Assembly: GCA_964384965.1 (NCBI GenBank)
Contig: CAYLLR010000001.1
Location: 8,732-72,731 of the forward strand
Direction of reading: 5' to 3'
DNA: 64,000 nt
Source: GW2011-AR1 sp964384965
GTDB lineage: Archaea; Nanobdellota; Nanobdellia; Pacearchaeales; GW2011-AR1
Below the pieces are notes generated by a model. The model saw only the letters and a program-made list of their open reading frames with translations, was not told the DNA's origin and did not search any database. Below are positions 24,335 to 32,544 of this stretch, in pieces. Numbering within the stretch: the first letter of the stretch is position 1; every line of letters starts with the position of its first letter. A program made the position numbers and the translations under genes.

Positions 24335-24706
24335 ATGGATTATAAAAAATTATCCCCTCCAATTTTGAGGTACGGAATTGGACTTGTTTTTTTAGTATTC
24401 GGAATTTGGCAAATAATCTCTCCGAACTATTGGGCAGGTTATCTTCCGTCTTACACTTTAAGTTTTGGAGTTTCCGCCAATTTAATGATTTTCTTAAATG
24501 GGGTTCTTGATTTATTCATTGGTGGAGGGTTGGTTTTGGGAATTTATTTGAGGTTTTTTTCAGCTTTGGGAATCTTGAGGATTTTGGTGATTATTTTTTC
24601 TTTAGGATGGAACGATGTGACCATTAGAGATATTGGAATCCTTTTTGCTTTAATTTCAATTTTTTTAAATGGAAAGGATGATTTTTGTTTGAGAGATTTT
24701 TTATAG
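24335..24706 (+). CDS. DoxX-like membrane protein
   Basis: This 123-residue protein with four hydrophobic segments starts YKKLSPPILRYGIGLVFLVFG, followed by NLMIFLNGVLDLFIGGGLVLGIYLRF. It resembles DoxX/DoxD-like proteins, which include quinone-linked subunits and many of unknown function. It is read directly behind the CuA gene (one base gap), so the pair may form a small redox module that moves electrons between quinol and a copper protein. That pairing is inference. Confidence 0.7.
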   Translation: MDYKKLSPPILRYGIGLVFLVFGIWQIISPNYWAGYLPSYTLSFGVSANLMIFLNGVLDLFIGGGLVLGIYLRFFSALGILRILVIIFSLGWNDVTIRDIGILFALISIFLNGKDDFCLRDFL

Positions 24707-24874
24707 TTTTTGTATAAGGAACAAGTAAGGGTAACCAGATTATTCATTTGAAGCCATTTTTTATCTTTTGAAAACTTCAGGATGAAATTCCCAAAATTTT
24801 TTAATTTTTAGGATAAATTTTATAATAGTAACATTTAGATAAGTTTATAAATAAGATATTATACTTTGGAATGT

Positions 24875-26692
24875 ATGGAAAGTGCTTCAAAATCAATGTT
24901 TGGGATTTTAATTTTTTTAACTATTCTTCTTAGCGTTAGTTTTGTTAGCGCGACTATTGATACGGTTATTATAAATTACAACAGTGATAACATAAACTAC
25001 AATTATTCAGTTATAGGAAGGAGTTATGACCTTTATGTTTCTGGAACAAATCTAACGCAGATAAATGATTCTGAGTTAGAATTTGTAAGGAAATTGGGAG
25101 AAAATACATTTCAATATAAATTTACTCCAGGAAATATTGCCGGACTAAGGACTTTCGGAACAGGGGAAAATCAATTTAATCTAAGTGTTTTAAGCGAGGC
25201 AGACGAACTTTCAAATTCTATTGGGAGTGTCATAATAAATATAACCGATGATTCTTCGTCCATTAATGTAAATGATTTTAGTTTGGAAAATAAAATAGTA
25301 AGAATGCTTAATGTTAGTGATGTTGCAGATTTGAATATAGATTATCTATTGGATTTGAATCTTTTGTTAAATGGATTGACTTTTGATTTAAATTTTAATA
25401 AAGGTTCTGCATATCCACAATATAATAGTGTAAATATAAATAGTTCTCCTGCTATAACCGTTATTGAAAACTTAATTAGATTTAATAATTTACCTTCTTA
25501 TATGACTGTTGATGAGATTAACACTGGTCACTTTGAATATTTAAATGAGCTTATTGATGCATATGGTGCAAATATAACTTACCCTTCAAATTCTCGTGTG
25601 GTTAAAGAGGGAAACAATTTTGAATTTTTTTCGGATGATGGATATTCCACTTTGAATAGAAATGATTTAGAAAATGCTCAAGAGATTATTAATGAGAAAA
25701 TCAAGTATATTAATCCAGATGAGGTCATTAATGAGCTTCTTCCATTAGGAAATTTCTCAGAATTCAAAAAATTTGTTGATTTTAATGTTTCTGTTGATTT
25801 TGGTAATTTGGAAATTTTAGAAAGTGGAACGTATAATCTAACTCTTATCTATACAGATAAGTATGGTAATAACGGGACGATGCCTTTCATTGTGAATTTG
25901 AATGTTACGAATGTAGGTTATGAGGAAAGCGTTGATTCTAATGGGACGGTAACTTTTACGAGTCCGGTAGTGAACCAGACTTTGGAGAGAATTGAAAATC
26001 TCCCCCAAAACATAACAATAACTCCAATTTTGTATGGGGTAAATAAGCCCTCTGGTTTTGCAGGTCTTCCACAGAATGTTCATTCTTTAAATTTTATGCA
26101 AATAAATTCCAGTAATGATAGCAAAACAAATAATGGTTCATATTCTTTATATTTTAGGATATTGACCTCTTCAATCGATTCAAATTACAAAGATAATGTT
26201 AGTTTGTATATTCAAGAAGGAAATAGCTGGATTAAGTTGCCCACAATATTGATTAATGAAACTTCTGAATATTATATGTATAATTCCACAATCCCCCATT
26301 TTAGTAATTACCTTATAGGATATTACCAAGAAAGTGTTTCTTCAGGAGGGGGATCTTCTTCAGGAGGTTCTTCAGGAGGGGGATCTTCTTCTGTGGGAAG
26401 TTCTAGAACTACAAAGCCAATTTCTTTAATTTCAGAACCCACCTCTCCTAAAAGCCCAGCTTTTCCTTCGGAGCCTCTCAATTTAAGCAATCCTTCAGAT
26501 AACCCTTCAGGATTATTTGGAATAACTGGTGCTGCTATTGGAGCTCTCTCTTCTCCGGGAGGGATAGGGATAATCCTTTTTGTTTTGATTCTTCTTGCCC
26601 TATTAATTATTTTGAGAATAAAGAGAAGGGAAAATAAAAAGAAATCTTCTAAAAAATTAAATTCTGGTGGTGATGGAATTGGTGAAAAATGA
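24875..26692 (+). CDS. Large surface glycoprotein with C-terminal membrane anchor
   Basis: The 605-residue protein has a signal peptide (FGILIFLTILLSVSFVSA), a long extracellular region with many N-x-S/T sequons, and a segment with WIKLPT and IPHFSNYLIGYY that resembles PGF-pre-PGF domains of archaeal surface proteins. A Gly/Ser-rich linker, a Pro/Ser stretch, LFGITGAAIG, a membrane segment (about residues 565-590) and a basic tail follow. The linker is coded by a 24-bp direct repeat (26338-26361 and 26368-26391). ATG 24875 follows a TATA box (GTTTATAAAT, 24843-24852). The stop overlaps the next start (ATGA). Confidence 0.72.
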   Translation: MESASKSMFGILIFLTILLSVSFVSATIDTVIINYNSDNINYNYSVIGRSYDLYVSGTNLTQINDSELEFVRKLGENTFQYKFTPGNIAGLRTFGTGENQFNLSVLSEADELSNSIGSVIINITDDSSSINVNDFSLENKIVRMLNVSDVADLNIDYLLDLNLLLNGLTFDLNFNKGSAYPQYNSVNINSSPAITVIENLIRFNNLPSYMTVDEINTGHFEYLNELIDAYGANITYPSNSRVVKEGNNFEFFSDDGYSTLNRNDLENAQEIINEKIKYINPDEVINELLPLGNFSEFKKFVDFNVSVDFGNLEILESGTYNLTLIYTDKYGNNGTMPFIVNLNVTNVGYEESVDSNGTVTFTSPVVNQTLERIENLPQNITITPILYGVNKPSGFAGLPQNVHSLNFMQINSSNDSKTNNGSYSLYFRILTSSIDSNYKDNVSLYIQEGNSWIKLPTILINETSEYYMYNSTIPHFSNYLIGYYQESVSSGGGSSSGGSSGGGSSSVGSSRTTKPISLISEPTSPKSPAFPSEPLNLSNPSDNPSGLFGITGAAIGALSSPGGIGIILFVLILLALLIILRIKRRENKKKSSKKLNSGGDGIGEK

Positions 26693-28197
26693 AATTTTTA
26701 ATAGCTTGTTTAATGTTCTTTTTTGTAGTCTTTCCCCTTGTAAGTGCTAACGTTCAGTTTGTTCCCTTGCCTTATAAGGAGACTTTGAGTCCTTCGAGAA
26801 TCTCTGGAACGACGAATATTAATTTTGAAATTAAAGACTCCAGTGGAAATCCCATACAAAACGCATTAATAACAATTCAGGGAATTTCAAATCAGGGATT
26901 TAGTCAAAATTTATTCACGGATGAAAATGGGAAAGCGTCGACTTCGTTGGCTAGTAACGAAATTTTTGTGTATACCATCTATAAATTCACTTATGAACTT
27001 TTGACAAATGGATTTTTTACTAATTCTAACAAAAATATTCAATTAACTCTCAATAAAATTCCAGATAACAAGTGGTACTTTTATTACGAAAATAATGGGG
27101 AGATTGAAGTTCAATTAAAAAGCTTGGATAATGACACAATTTATGTTCCTGGAGAATACATAAATCAAGTTTTACAAATAAAGAATGTTTTAGGGAGAAA
27201 TTTTGATTTAGTTAAAGATAAAACTTTGGCCGTGACTGTGGATAGCAAAACTCTAAACAAAATTAATTGGTGGGGAAGCATTTTACCTTATGATTCTTTG
27301 TTACAATTAACATTAAAACCGAACGGGTGGGTAAAAGCGACTATAAAAGGAGATATTTTTGAAGTTTGTGTTGGTAATGCTATTGGGAAATATCAGGATA
27401 AGTCTTTTGATGTTTCAGGTGCTGAGTTTATATGTGAACAAGAAAATAATGCTAAGAATCCTCCTAATTTGGTTCCGGATTGGATATTAAATAACACGTA
27501 TAAGCTTGACATAAGTATAGCCTATAGTTTGGATAATCAAGAAAAAAACTTCAAATTATTAACCCAAGATTTTTTTATAAAAAACGGAGAATGGAAACCC
27601 AAAATTAATTCGGTTCCAGAAACAAATTTGAATATTAACGAAAATTGGATTTATGATATAACTCCTAAATATAAAACAAATTTTATTTCATATACTCTTT
27701 TGGAATCTCCGTCGGGAATGACAATTGATTCAGTTGCAGGTATCGTAAAATGGAAACCGACAAAATCCGGAAGATATAACGTTACGTTGAGGGGGTCTCA
27801 CTTTTATTTTGCTAACGATTCAAGAATGGCTTATAGAGATCAAAGTTTTGTTTTAAATGTAAAAAATCCTAATGCAAATTTGTATGCAGATAGATTATAT
27901 CTTTTTAACAAAAATGTAAAAGTTGGAGATTTTGTTAGGGCTAAATTTATAGTTCACAATAACGATGACAAAACCAATTCATTTTCTTACAAAATTGAAA
28001 AGGGAGATGGTAATTCAATTGAGTATAATTTGGCTAATCTTTCTCCAGGAAGTGATAGAACCATTTATACTTCGTGGAGTTATGGAAAGGAGGGATTATT
28101 TACTCCTAAACTAATTATAGATCCACAAAACAAAGTTTATGAGAAAGATGAAAATGATAATATAAAAAATTTTGAGGGGGTCAATGTAACAAATTAA
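26689..28197 (+). CDS. Secreted Ig-like/CARDB domain protein
   Basis: This 502-residue protein begins with a signal peptide (MKFLIACLMFFFVVFPLVSA). The first domain (KDSSGNPIQNALITIQG... TDENGKASTSL) looks like a bacterial Ig-like/carboxypeptidase-regulatory beta-sandwich. Residues near 340-370 (SGMTIDSVAGIVKWKPTKSG) look like a cadherin-like putative-Ig repeat. The last 100 residues (LFNKNVKVGDFVRAKFIVHNN, KVYEKDENDNIKNF) resemble CARDB. There is no C-terminal anchor, so it may be released or bind a partner. It overlaps the upstream surface gene (ATGA) and ends one base before the T9SS-domain gene. Confidence 0.7.
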   Translation: MKFLIACLMFFFVVFPLVSANVQFVPLPYKETLSPSRISGTTNINFEIKDSSGNPIQNALITIQGISNQGFSQNLFTDENGKASTSLASNEIFVYTIYKFTYELLTNGFFTNSNKNIQLTLNKIPDNKWYFYYENNGEIEVQLKSLDNDTIYVPGEYINQVLQIKNVLGRNFDLVKDKTLAVTVDSKTLNKINWWGSILPYDSLLQLTLKPNGWVKATIKGDIFEVCVGNAIGKYQDKSFDVSGAEFICEQENNAKNPPNLVPDWILNNTYKLDISIAYSLDNQEKNFKLLTQDFFIKNGEWKPKINSVPETNLNINENWIYDITPKYKTNFISYTLLESPSGMTIDSVAGIVKWKPTKSGRYNVTLRGSHFYFANDSRMAYRDQSFVLNVKNPNANLYADRLYLFNKNVKVGDFVRAKFIVHNNDDKTNSFSYKIEKGDGNSIEYNLANLSPGSDRTIYTSWSYGKEGLFTPKLIIDPQNKVYEKDENDNIKNFEGVNVTN

Positions 28198-28198
28198 G

Positions 28199-28903
28199 AT
28201 GAAAATTAAAAATCTTTTAGCAACAACTTTGGTCGGTTTTTCTTTGTTGTCTCTTCCAAAATTGAATGCGCAAACATATGATTCTTTAAAAACCGTCGAA
28301 GTTGCGAAAAATTTAGAAAATCATGGCTTCAATTTAAAGGGGTATCTCTTGAATAAGCCATTTCAGTTTCAGGTAGATTATGGAGGAAATTCAAGAATAA
28401 TTAACGGTCCCCTTGTTGCAGAAAAAGACGAAAATGACAATTTAATGATTTATCCAATTTTTGTTGCTTTTAATAAAAATAATTCTGAAACAAGAATGGA
28501 TAAAGATTTTATCGATAATTATGGGGGATTAGGGTTTATATTAGATGATAATAATGTGCCTCCTTCAGTTTATGCAGATTCAATAAGGAAACTTTTAAAG
28601 GGAAATATAACGGGAGTAAAAATTAAAGTCAGAAATAGGTTGGAATCAAAGCTGGAAGGAATCTACCCAAATCCAAGTAATGGGTCTGTAAATGTAAAAT
28701 ATTTCTTAAAAAAGTTTGAAAATGTGAGTTTTGATGTTTATGATATCCTGGGAAGAAAAGTTTATTCATTTGAAGGAAAAGAAGGTGAGAGAATTAAAAG
28801 AATTAATACGGGGGATTTATCCTCGGGAATTTATTTTTTGAGAATGAATTATAAAAATGAAAGGAAATTGGGAGAGATTAGAAAGTTCATAATTTTAAAA
28901 TAG
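28199..28903 (+). CDS. Secreted protein with T9SS-type C-terminal sorting domain
   Basis: This 234-residue protein has a signal peptide ending in LNAQ. The first 150 residues show no known domain. Residues from about 153 hold the elements of the Bacteroidetes type IX (Por) sorting domain in order: GIYPNPSNGSVNVKY, VSFDVYDILGRKVYSF, INTGDLSSGIYFLRM, and the closing RKFIILK. In bacteria this beta-domain directs export across the outer membrane and is then cleaved. The gene starts one base after the upstream gene, so it is part of the envelope operon and not a contig error. Transfer from a bacterium is likely. Its use in an archaeon is unexplained. Confidence 0.8.
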   Translation: MKIKNLLATTLVGFSLLSLPKLNAQTYDSLKTVEVAKNLENHGFNLKGYLLNKPFQFQVDYGGNSRIINGPLVAEKDENDNLMIYPIFVAFNKNNSETRMDKDFIDNYGGLGFILDDNNVPPSVYADSIRKLLKGNITGVKIKVRNRLESKLEGIYPNPSNGSVNVKYFLKKFENVSFDVYDILGRKVYSFEGKEGERIKRINTGDLSSGIYFLRMNYKNERKLGEIRKFIILK

Positions 28904-28958
28904 ATTCTATATCTTAAATTTATATAATATAAAAATGTTAAAAAATAAATCTAAAAAT

Positions 28959-30020
28959 ATGAATAAAATTAAAAATAATTTATTTTATCTTTTGCCTTTT
29001 TTATTTTTATTCAATTTGCAAAGTACAAGGGCACAATTTAAAATTGAATCAAACTCAAAAAATTTTGACTTAAAAAGTAAATATTTTGAGGTTGCTGCGA
29101 GAGATACTTTTGGATTAAAAGATATGGTGAATATAAAGGGAATTGTAAAACTAAAGTATGACAATAATTCTCTTTATTTCAAAAGAAATGGACTTCTTAA
29201 TCATTCTTATGGGGGAAACATCGATTTAAATGTGATTGAGTTTTATTATAACCAATCGAAACAAAATATAAAAACTGAAAAATTTACAACTCAAGATTCT
29301 CCCTTGGGAAAAATAATAACAAATACTTCAATACTTAATAAGGACAGAATGAAAGAAATGGGGGTCGCTTTAAATTATAAAGATTTTTTCATTAGTTTTG
29401 AAAATGCGAAAAAAAACAATGAGGTTGATGGACAAACTTTAATAAAAGTTAACGAAGAAAAAGCTTTAACTTTTTTTAATTTCAATTTCAATAACGAGAC
29501 ATCTATTTTTGGTGCAGGATTTAAATATGGATTTTTTAAGTTTATACAAAATAAGAAAGATGGAGATAAATTTAAAGATTATTTTGCTAAACTCAATTAC
29601 AAAGGAATAAATCTCTATTATGCAAAGGATTTTGCAGGTTTTTTTAGTTTTAATCTTTTTGATAAGATTAACTTTGATATTAGTTATGATAAAAAAATAA
29701 AAATAAATTTGGCAACTTCTGATTATTCAAAACTCAATAAACGAAAATTTGAAAGAAATTTGGAAAATAGGTTAAGGATTGTTCCAAGAATTTATGATTC
29801 AAATTTAGAAACTTCAAAAAATTATTTGGAAGATATGTTTTTCACAGATTTGTATAGTTTTTCCCTCAATAAAGATGAAATAAATGCAAATCTTAATTTT
29901 AAAAATATATTATTTCATTATTCTAAAGATAGTTGGAAAATTGGTTTAAGGTATAAATTTTTAATTACAACATACGATTTTTATAAAAAAGAGGCAAAAT
30001 TAGGATTGTTTTTTGACTGA
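28959..30020 (+). CDS. Secreted beta-strand-rich protein, outer-membrane-barrel-like
   Basis: The frame opens at ATG 28935, but ATG 28959 gives a clean signal peptide (NLFYLLPFLFLFNLQSTRAQ) and follows a TATA-like box (28915-28925). The mature part alternates polar and aromatic residues in short strands (SLYFKRNGLL, IDLNVIEFYYNQ, FFISFENAKK, NINLYYAKDF, FSLNKDEINA) and ends in YKKEAKLGLFFD. A C-terminal strand closing on an aromatic is typical of outer-membrane beta-barrels, and the RAQ cleavage region is Bacteroidetes-like. No Pfam family is recognised. It stands behind the T9SS-domain gene and may have arrived with it. Confidence 0.6.
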   Translation: MNKIKNNLFYLLPFLFLFNLQSTRAQFKIESNSKNFDLKSKYFEVAARDTFGLKDMVNIKGIVKLKYDNNSLYFKRNGLLNHSYGGNIDLNVIEFYYNQSKQNIKTEKFTTQDSPLGKIITNTSILNKDRMKEMGVALNYKDFFISFENAKKNNEVDGQTLIKVNEEKALTFFNFNFNNETSIFGAGFKYGFFKFIQNKKDGDKFKDYFAKLNYKGINLYYAKDFAGFFSFNLFDKINFDISYDKKIKINLATSDYSKLNKRKFERNLENRLRIVPRIYDSNLETSKNYLEDMFFTDLYSFSLNKDEINANLNFKNILFHYSKDSWKIGLRYKFLITTYDFYKKEAKLGLFFD

Positions 30021-30062
30021 ACTATCCAATAAATTTATAACCCCCTTCCTCTTATTTTTTTT

Positions 30063-30863
30063 ATGAAGGTGATAAAATCTTCCGGAGAATTGGAGAGGTT
30101 TGCTTCCAAAAAAATTTATTATACGATTCGGGATGCCGGAGGATCAAAAAGATTGGCTAAAGATGCGATTAAATTGATTAAAAAAAAATATAGTTCTGAG
30201 GTTTCTACGAAGGAAATTTTATTGACGCTTTTAGATTTTTTGAAAAGGGAAAAGGGAGTTTCTGAAAAATATGATTTAAAGAGAGCAATTATGTCTCTTG
30301 GACCCAGCGGCTTTCCGTTTGAGAGCTTTTTTGCGAGAATCTTAGATTATTATGGATACAAAACGAGTGTGGGCAATAAACTCAAAGGAAAAATAATTTA
30401 TCATGAGGTAGACATTGTAGCTATAAAGGATGGTGAAAAGTTTATGATTGAGGCAAAATATCATAATGAAAAAGGGACAATTACAAGGCTAAAACCTGCA
30501 ATGTATACCTATGCTCGCTTTCTCGATTTAAAAAGACAAAAATTTAATGCTCCTTGGCTTGTGACAAATACAAGGTGTTCTCAAGATGCAATAAATTATG
30601 CGAAAGGTGTTGGACTTAAAATGACTGCTTGGAAATATCCAAAAAAAGGTAATTTACAGGAGTTAATTATGGAAAAAAATTTGTACCCTATTACAATTTT
30701 AAAAAGTTTGCCCTTGGAGGGAATAGAAAAATTATATGATTTGAAAATTCTTGTTGCAAAAGACCTCTTGAAATTTTCTCCCAAGGAGATTTCTAAAAAA
30801 ATAAAAATTGATGAACAAACTGCTACTAAGATTTTAGAAGAAGCGGAGGCAGTTTCTTTTTAG
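30063..30863 (+). CDS. ATP-cone / restriction-endonuclease-like / HhH protein
   Basis: The 266-residue protein starts with an ATP-cone (KVIKSSGELERFASKKIYYTI to about residue 85), the regulatory nucleotide-binding domain best known from ribonucleotide reductases and NrdR. A Mrr-like nuclease core follows: FESFFARILDYYGY, HEVDIVAIKDGEKFMIEAKYH (the D...ExK set) and the QDAINYAKGVGLKM helix. The C-terminus (LKFSPKEISKKIKIDEQTATKILEEA) looks like a helix-hairpin-helix. This combination suggests DNA cleavage or repair sensitive to nucleotide state. TAAATTTATAACC upstream is a good TATA box. Confidence 0.75.
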   Translation: MKVIKSSGELERFASKKIYYTIRDAGGSKRLAKDAIKLIKKKYSSEVSTKEILLTLLDFLKREKGVSEKYDLKRAIMSLGPSGFPFESFFARILDYYGYKTSVGNKLKGKIIYHEVDIVAIKDGEKFMIEAKYHNEKGTITRLKPAMYTYARFLDLKRQKFNAPWLVTNTRCSQDAINYAKGVGLKMTAWKYPKKGNLQELIMEKNLYPITILKSLPLEGIEKLYDLKILVAKDLLKFSPKEISKKIKIDEQTATKILEEAEAVSF

Positions 30864-30923
30864 AAATTGAATTTGATAAAAAATTAATTTCTTCCGTTTT
30901 AAATTATTTTAAAATGATTATTT

Positions 30924-31400
30924 CTATTTGGTTTTGAGAACAACTATATTATTCATTCCTCTTCTTTTTCTAATTATGAATTGTTTTGCCTCAAGTTTGT
31001 CTAATAAGCGAGTCATTTTTACTTTTCCAATCCCTAATTTTTCCATGAGGTTTTTTTGAAATGCAGCATTTCCCTCACTTTGAATCAACTGGATTGTTTT
31101 TCTTTCATCTTCGTCTAACTTTGAAAGGTTTAACTTCTTCGGTCTTTCTTTTACTTTTTTTATCACTATTTTCTCGTCTGGTTTTGAAAACATTATATAA
31201 AGACCGATTGTGGCAACAACAACAACAATTGCAAGCCCAAGAAATAATTGTGCATTTGAGGTTTTATACATCACGCAATCAATTCCGTGAGTACAGGTTT
31301 CCGAGATTATTTTTTCTAACGAGTAATTAAAACCCCAAACTACAAGTGCAATCGCGGCCGCAATTCCAAGGGTTAGTCCCCCCACTTTCTTATTTTCCAT
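30924..31400 (-). CDS. Membrane-anchored winged-helix regulator
   Basis: This 158-residue protein has two membrane segments (LTLGIAAAIALVVWGFNY and LFLGLAIVVVVATIGLYIMF) with a short outer loop containing two cysteines (TCTHGIDCVMY), then a cytoplasmic winged helix (LDEDERKTIQLIQSEG, KLGIGKVKMTRLLDKLE, QFIIRKRRGMNNIV). Such membrane-bound HTH proteins are common in archaea and may sense envelope or redox state. The loop cysteines could form a disulfide. It is downstream of sufC on the same strand. Confidence 0.72.
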   Translation of the reverse strand: MENKKVGGLTLGIAAAIALVVWGFNYSLEKIISETCTHGIDCVMYKTSNAQLFLGLAIVVVVATIGLYIMFSKPDEKIVIKKVKERPKKLNLSKLDEDERKTIQLIQSEGNAAFQKNLMEKLGIGKVKMTRLLDKLEAKQFIIRKRRGMNNIVVLKTK

Positions 31401-31427
31401 GTCTTTTGTTATTCTTTTTAGTTTTTA

Positions 31428-32168
31428 TTACTTGCGGATTTTGAAATATCCCTTTTTTTCCAATTTTGTCGCGAGATTTCTGTCTCCCTCGAGAATAATT
31501 TTCCCCTTATCCATAATATAAACCTTCTCCGGTTTTAAGTATTCCAGAATTCTTTTATAATGTGTTATAATGAGAATTGATTTCTTTTTATTTAGTGTTT
31601 TTTTTATTGCTTTTGCGATTATTTTTAATGAATCAATGTCCAGTCCAGAATCTACTTCATCAAGAAGTATTAATTTTGGATTTAAAATACTCATTTGGAG
31701 GATTTCATTTTTCTTTTTTTCTCCTCCTGAAAACCCCTCATTAAGATTTCTTTCAATAGTTTCATTTGAAATTTTTAGTGTTTTTATTTTCTCTTTTAAA
31801 TCGTTTTTAAATTTTGAAATTGAAAAATCTTTTTTTAACTCTTTGGAGGATGCTTTAAGAAATTTTCTTGTAGAAATTCCCGAAATTTCTTGGGGGTTTT
31901 GGAATGATAAAAATATCCCCTTTTTTGCTCTTTTATCTGGTGAGAGTTTTGAAATGTCTTTTCCCTCAAATTCTATTTTCCCTTTGGTTATCTTGTATTT
32001 TGGATGCCCCATTATTGTATTTACGAGGGTTGATTTTCCAGAACCATTTGGTCCCATTAGTGCATTTATTTTTCCAAAATTTAATTTTAAATTGACCCCT
32101 TTGAGAATTTCTTTTCCTTCCACCTCGATGTGAAGATTTTTTATTTCAAGTATTTTTTTATTTGTCAT
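31428..32168 (-). CDS. sufC: Fe-S assembly ATPase SufC
   Basis: SufC is the ABC ATPase of the SUF scaffold. The 246-residue protein has Walker A GPNGSGKS near residue 38, the Q-loop in LSFQNPQEI, the signature GFSGGEKKKNE, Walker B LILLDEVDSGLD and the H-loop ITHYKR. The SufC-specific GHPKYKITKG segment is present. It ends the sufB-sufU-sufC operon, one base after sufU. No sufD is found here, so the SufB2C2 form typical of many archaea is likely. Confidence 0.95.
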   Translation of the reverse strand: MTNKKILEIKNLHIEVEGKEILKGVNLKLNFGKINALMGPNGSGKSTLVNTIMGHPKYKITKGKIEFEGKDISKLSPDKRAKKGIFLSFQNPQEISGISTRKFLKASSKELKKDFSISKFKNDLKEKIKTLKISNETIERNLNEGFSGGEKKKNEILQMSILNPKLILLDEVDSGLDIDSLKIIAKAIKKTLNKKKSILIITHYKRILEYLKPEKVYIMDKGKIILEGDRNLATKLEKKGYFKIRK

Positions 32169-32169
32169 T

Positions 32170-32544
32170 TTAGTTTAATGCCTGCTTTACGGCTTCTAAT
32201 GCAAGAAGCTCACATTTTATTCTGGTTGGAATTATTTTAATTCCTAAAATTTTATCCATGTCTTTTTTGGTTAACTTTTTTGCGTCTTTTATTTTCATTC
32301 CTTTAAGATTTTCTGTTAATAGTGATGCTGAAACTGTTGAGATTACGCACCCGTGCCCTTCAAATTTTGCATCTTTAATCTTTCCGTTCTTTATTTCTAA
32401 TTCTATTTTTATTTCATCTCTGCATCCAATATTCTTCAATTTTTTTGAATGGGTCGCATTTTTTAATTTTCCAAAATTTGGTTTCTCAGAATAAATTTCT
32501 AATAATTCATCTTGATACATTGATTTTGTTTTCATCATTAACAA
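32170..32544 (-). CDS. sufU: Fe-S scaffold SufU/IscU-like
   Basis: The 124-residue protein starts MYQDELLEIYSEKPNFG and carries the three scaffold cysteines and acidic residue of SufU/IscU: C41 with D43 (GCRDE), C66 (GHGCVIS) and C111 (RIKCELL). The LxxFxxxxGGC and extra helix details are reduced. The spacing in RIKCELL fits the SufU/NifU N-terminal family. Its start overlaps the end of sufB. No cysteine desulfurase is encoded in the window. Confidence 0.9.
   Translation of the reverse strand: MLMMKTKSMYQDELLEIYSEKPNFGKLKNATHSKKLKNIGCRDEIKIELEIKNGKIKDAKFEGHGCVISTVSASLLTENLKGMKIKDAKKLTKKDMDKILGIKIIPTRIKCELLALEAVKQALN

Noticed and set aside
26338..26391. 24-bp direct repeat as a regulatory element
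   Set aside because: It lies in frame in a Gly/Ser linker and is explained by repeat coding.
28199..30020. Bacterial contamination or chimeric contig as source of the T9SS-type genes
   Set aside because: The first gene starts one base after an archaeal-type gene on the same strand, AT content is unchanged, and archaeal genes continue on both sides; read mapping would settle it.
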